From positions 238,264-302,263 of the forward strand of contig NW_005179241.1 in the NCBI RefSeq assembly GCF_000350225.1: a stretch of 64,000 nucleotides of DNA, written 5' to 3'. Each line of letters begins with the position of its first letter. Position 1 is the first letter of the stretch. This document shows positions 63,495 to 64,000 of this stretch, piece after piece. The notes under the pieces were generated by a model. It saw nothing but the letters and a program-made list of their open reading frames with translations. It searched no databases and was not told the DNA's origin. Both the position numbers and the translations under genes were made by a program. The stretch comes from Chondrus crispus (lineage: Eukaryota > Rhodophyta > Florideophyceae > Gigartinales > Gigartinaceae).

Positions 63495-64000
63495 TGTAGT
63501 ATAAACACCCCCAACGGAGGGGGGTGTATACTCAGTTCGTGCGGAGACCTCGATCGGCGAGAAGACGGGAAGCAACCCCAGCTAAGGGAACCGGGCGAGC
63601 CCGGGGTAGCAGTGGTAGAGCGGGTAACGGTCGGGGACGCGCGCACGCGCGGGCCGATCTACACCTCGACGCCCCGGCGCAGCGCTGGGTGACGTACCAG
63701 CGCTGACGGGCGGAGGCGGATCTAGGCTCGCTCGCGTGCCCGCGCGTCCCCTGCCCGCTCGGTTCCTAACTAGATACGGGCTAGTGGGAACCGGTTCTAG
63801 AATAAGCGGGGCGAGCTTAACCAAAGGCGTAGGTTCTGGACAAGCTCGTGCTTGTCCTCCCCCCACCGCCGTCGGTTGCACGCGTATGTAATGTACAAGT
63901 TAATCCTATCATACTACAGTACAGTACGGACTGTACTGTAGTGCTACTGTAGTCAGCGCGGGTCGGCCCGTGCTGACTGTACACGTGTGTTACACGTATT
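63495..64000. repeat. Edge of another LTR, running off the window
   Basis: Begins TGTAGTATAAACACCCCC, sharing TGTAGTATAA with the LTR starts at 22886 and (inverted) 34911, and holds LTR-like features near the window end (GTACTGTAGTGCTACTGTAG, TGTACACGTGTGTTACACG). The left edge lies 10 bp upstream of the ATG of the dioxygenase-like gene. Orientation is unresolved because both LTR ends of this family look alike. Confidence 0.6.

Overview
This is a nuclear fragment from a photosynthetic eukaryote, most likely a red alga of the Chondrus type. That placement is an inference from four things: compact genes with no or one short intron, a DUF760 gene of the plastid-associated plant/algal family, an ordinary eukaryotic secretory gene set, and a very heavy load of LTR retrotransposons and DNA transposons. 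One assembly gap (704 N) lies at 14693-15396.

The left 18 kb is the gene-rich part. It holds the C-terminal 762 residues of a Sec24 COPII adaptor, a PGRMC/Dap1-like (MAPR) haem protein with one intron, a broken hydrolase-like reading frame, tRNA-Arg(CCG), a SURF4/Erv29 cargo receptor with one intron, a kelch protein, a divergent hemerythrin-like protein, a HECT ligase fragment, a DUF760 protein and a two-exon GNAT acetyltransferase. A paralogue of that acetyltransferase sits at 41.2-42.4 kb with its intron at the same position and phase. Sec24 and SURF4 act in the same step, COPII export from the ER.

From 19 to 64 kb the window is mostly mobile DNA. In order: a pogo-type transposon (19162-22206) split by a solo LTR; a second solo LTR; an 11.2-kb Ty3/gypsy chromovirus on the minus strand (23724-34911) with a 3.2-kb 3' region carrying a repeated hairpin; a PIF/Harbinger element (35756-38764) with an apparently intact transposase; a 1-kb element with long palindromic terminal repeats (38994-40032); deletion derivatives of another pogo family; and a decayed second pogo transposase (about 45.4-47.3 kb).

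The most unusual object is a candidate 10.8-kb composite at 48190-58972. It holds an uninterrupted MULE-type transposase and a large, broken UPF1/SEN1-like superfamily-1 helicase gene, both on the minus strand. It is bounded by arrays of the same short palindrome in opposite orientation, with a third array between the two genes. Beyond it lie a 238-bp foldback element made of three palindromes, a broken gene resembling an Fe(II)/2-oxoglutarate dioxygenase, and the edge of another LTR at the right end.
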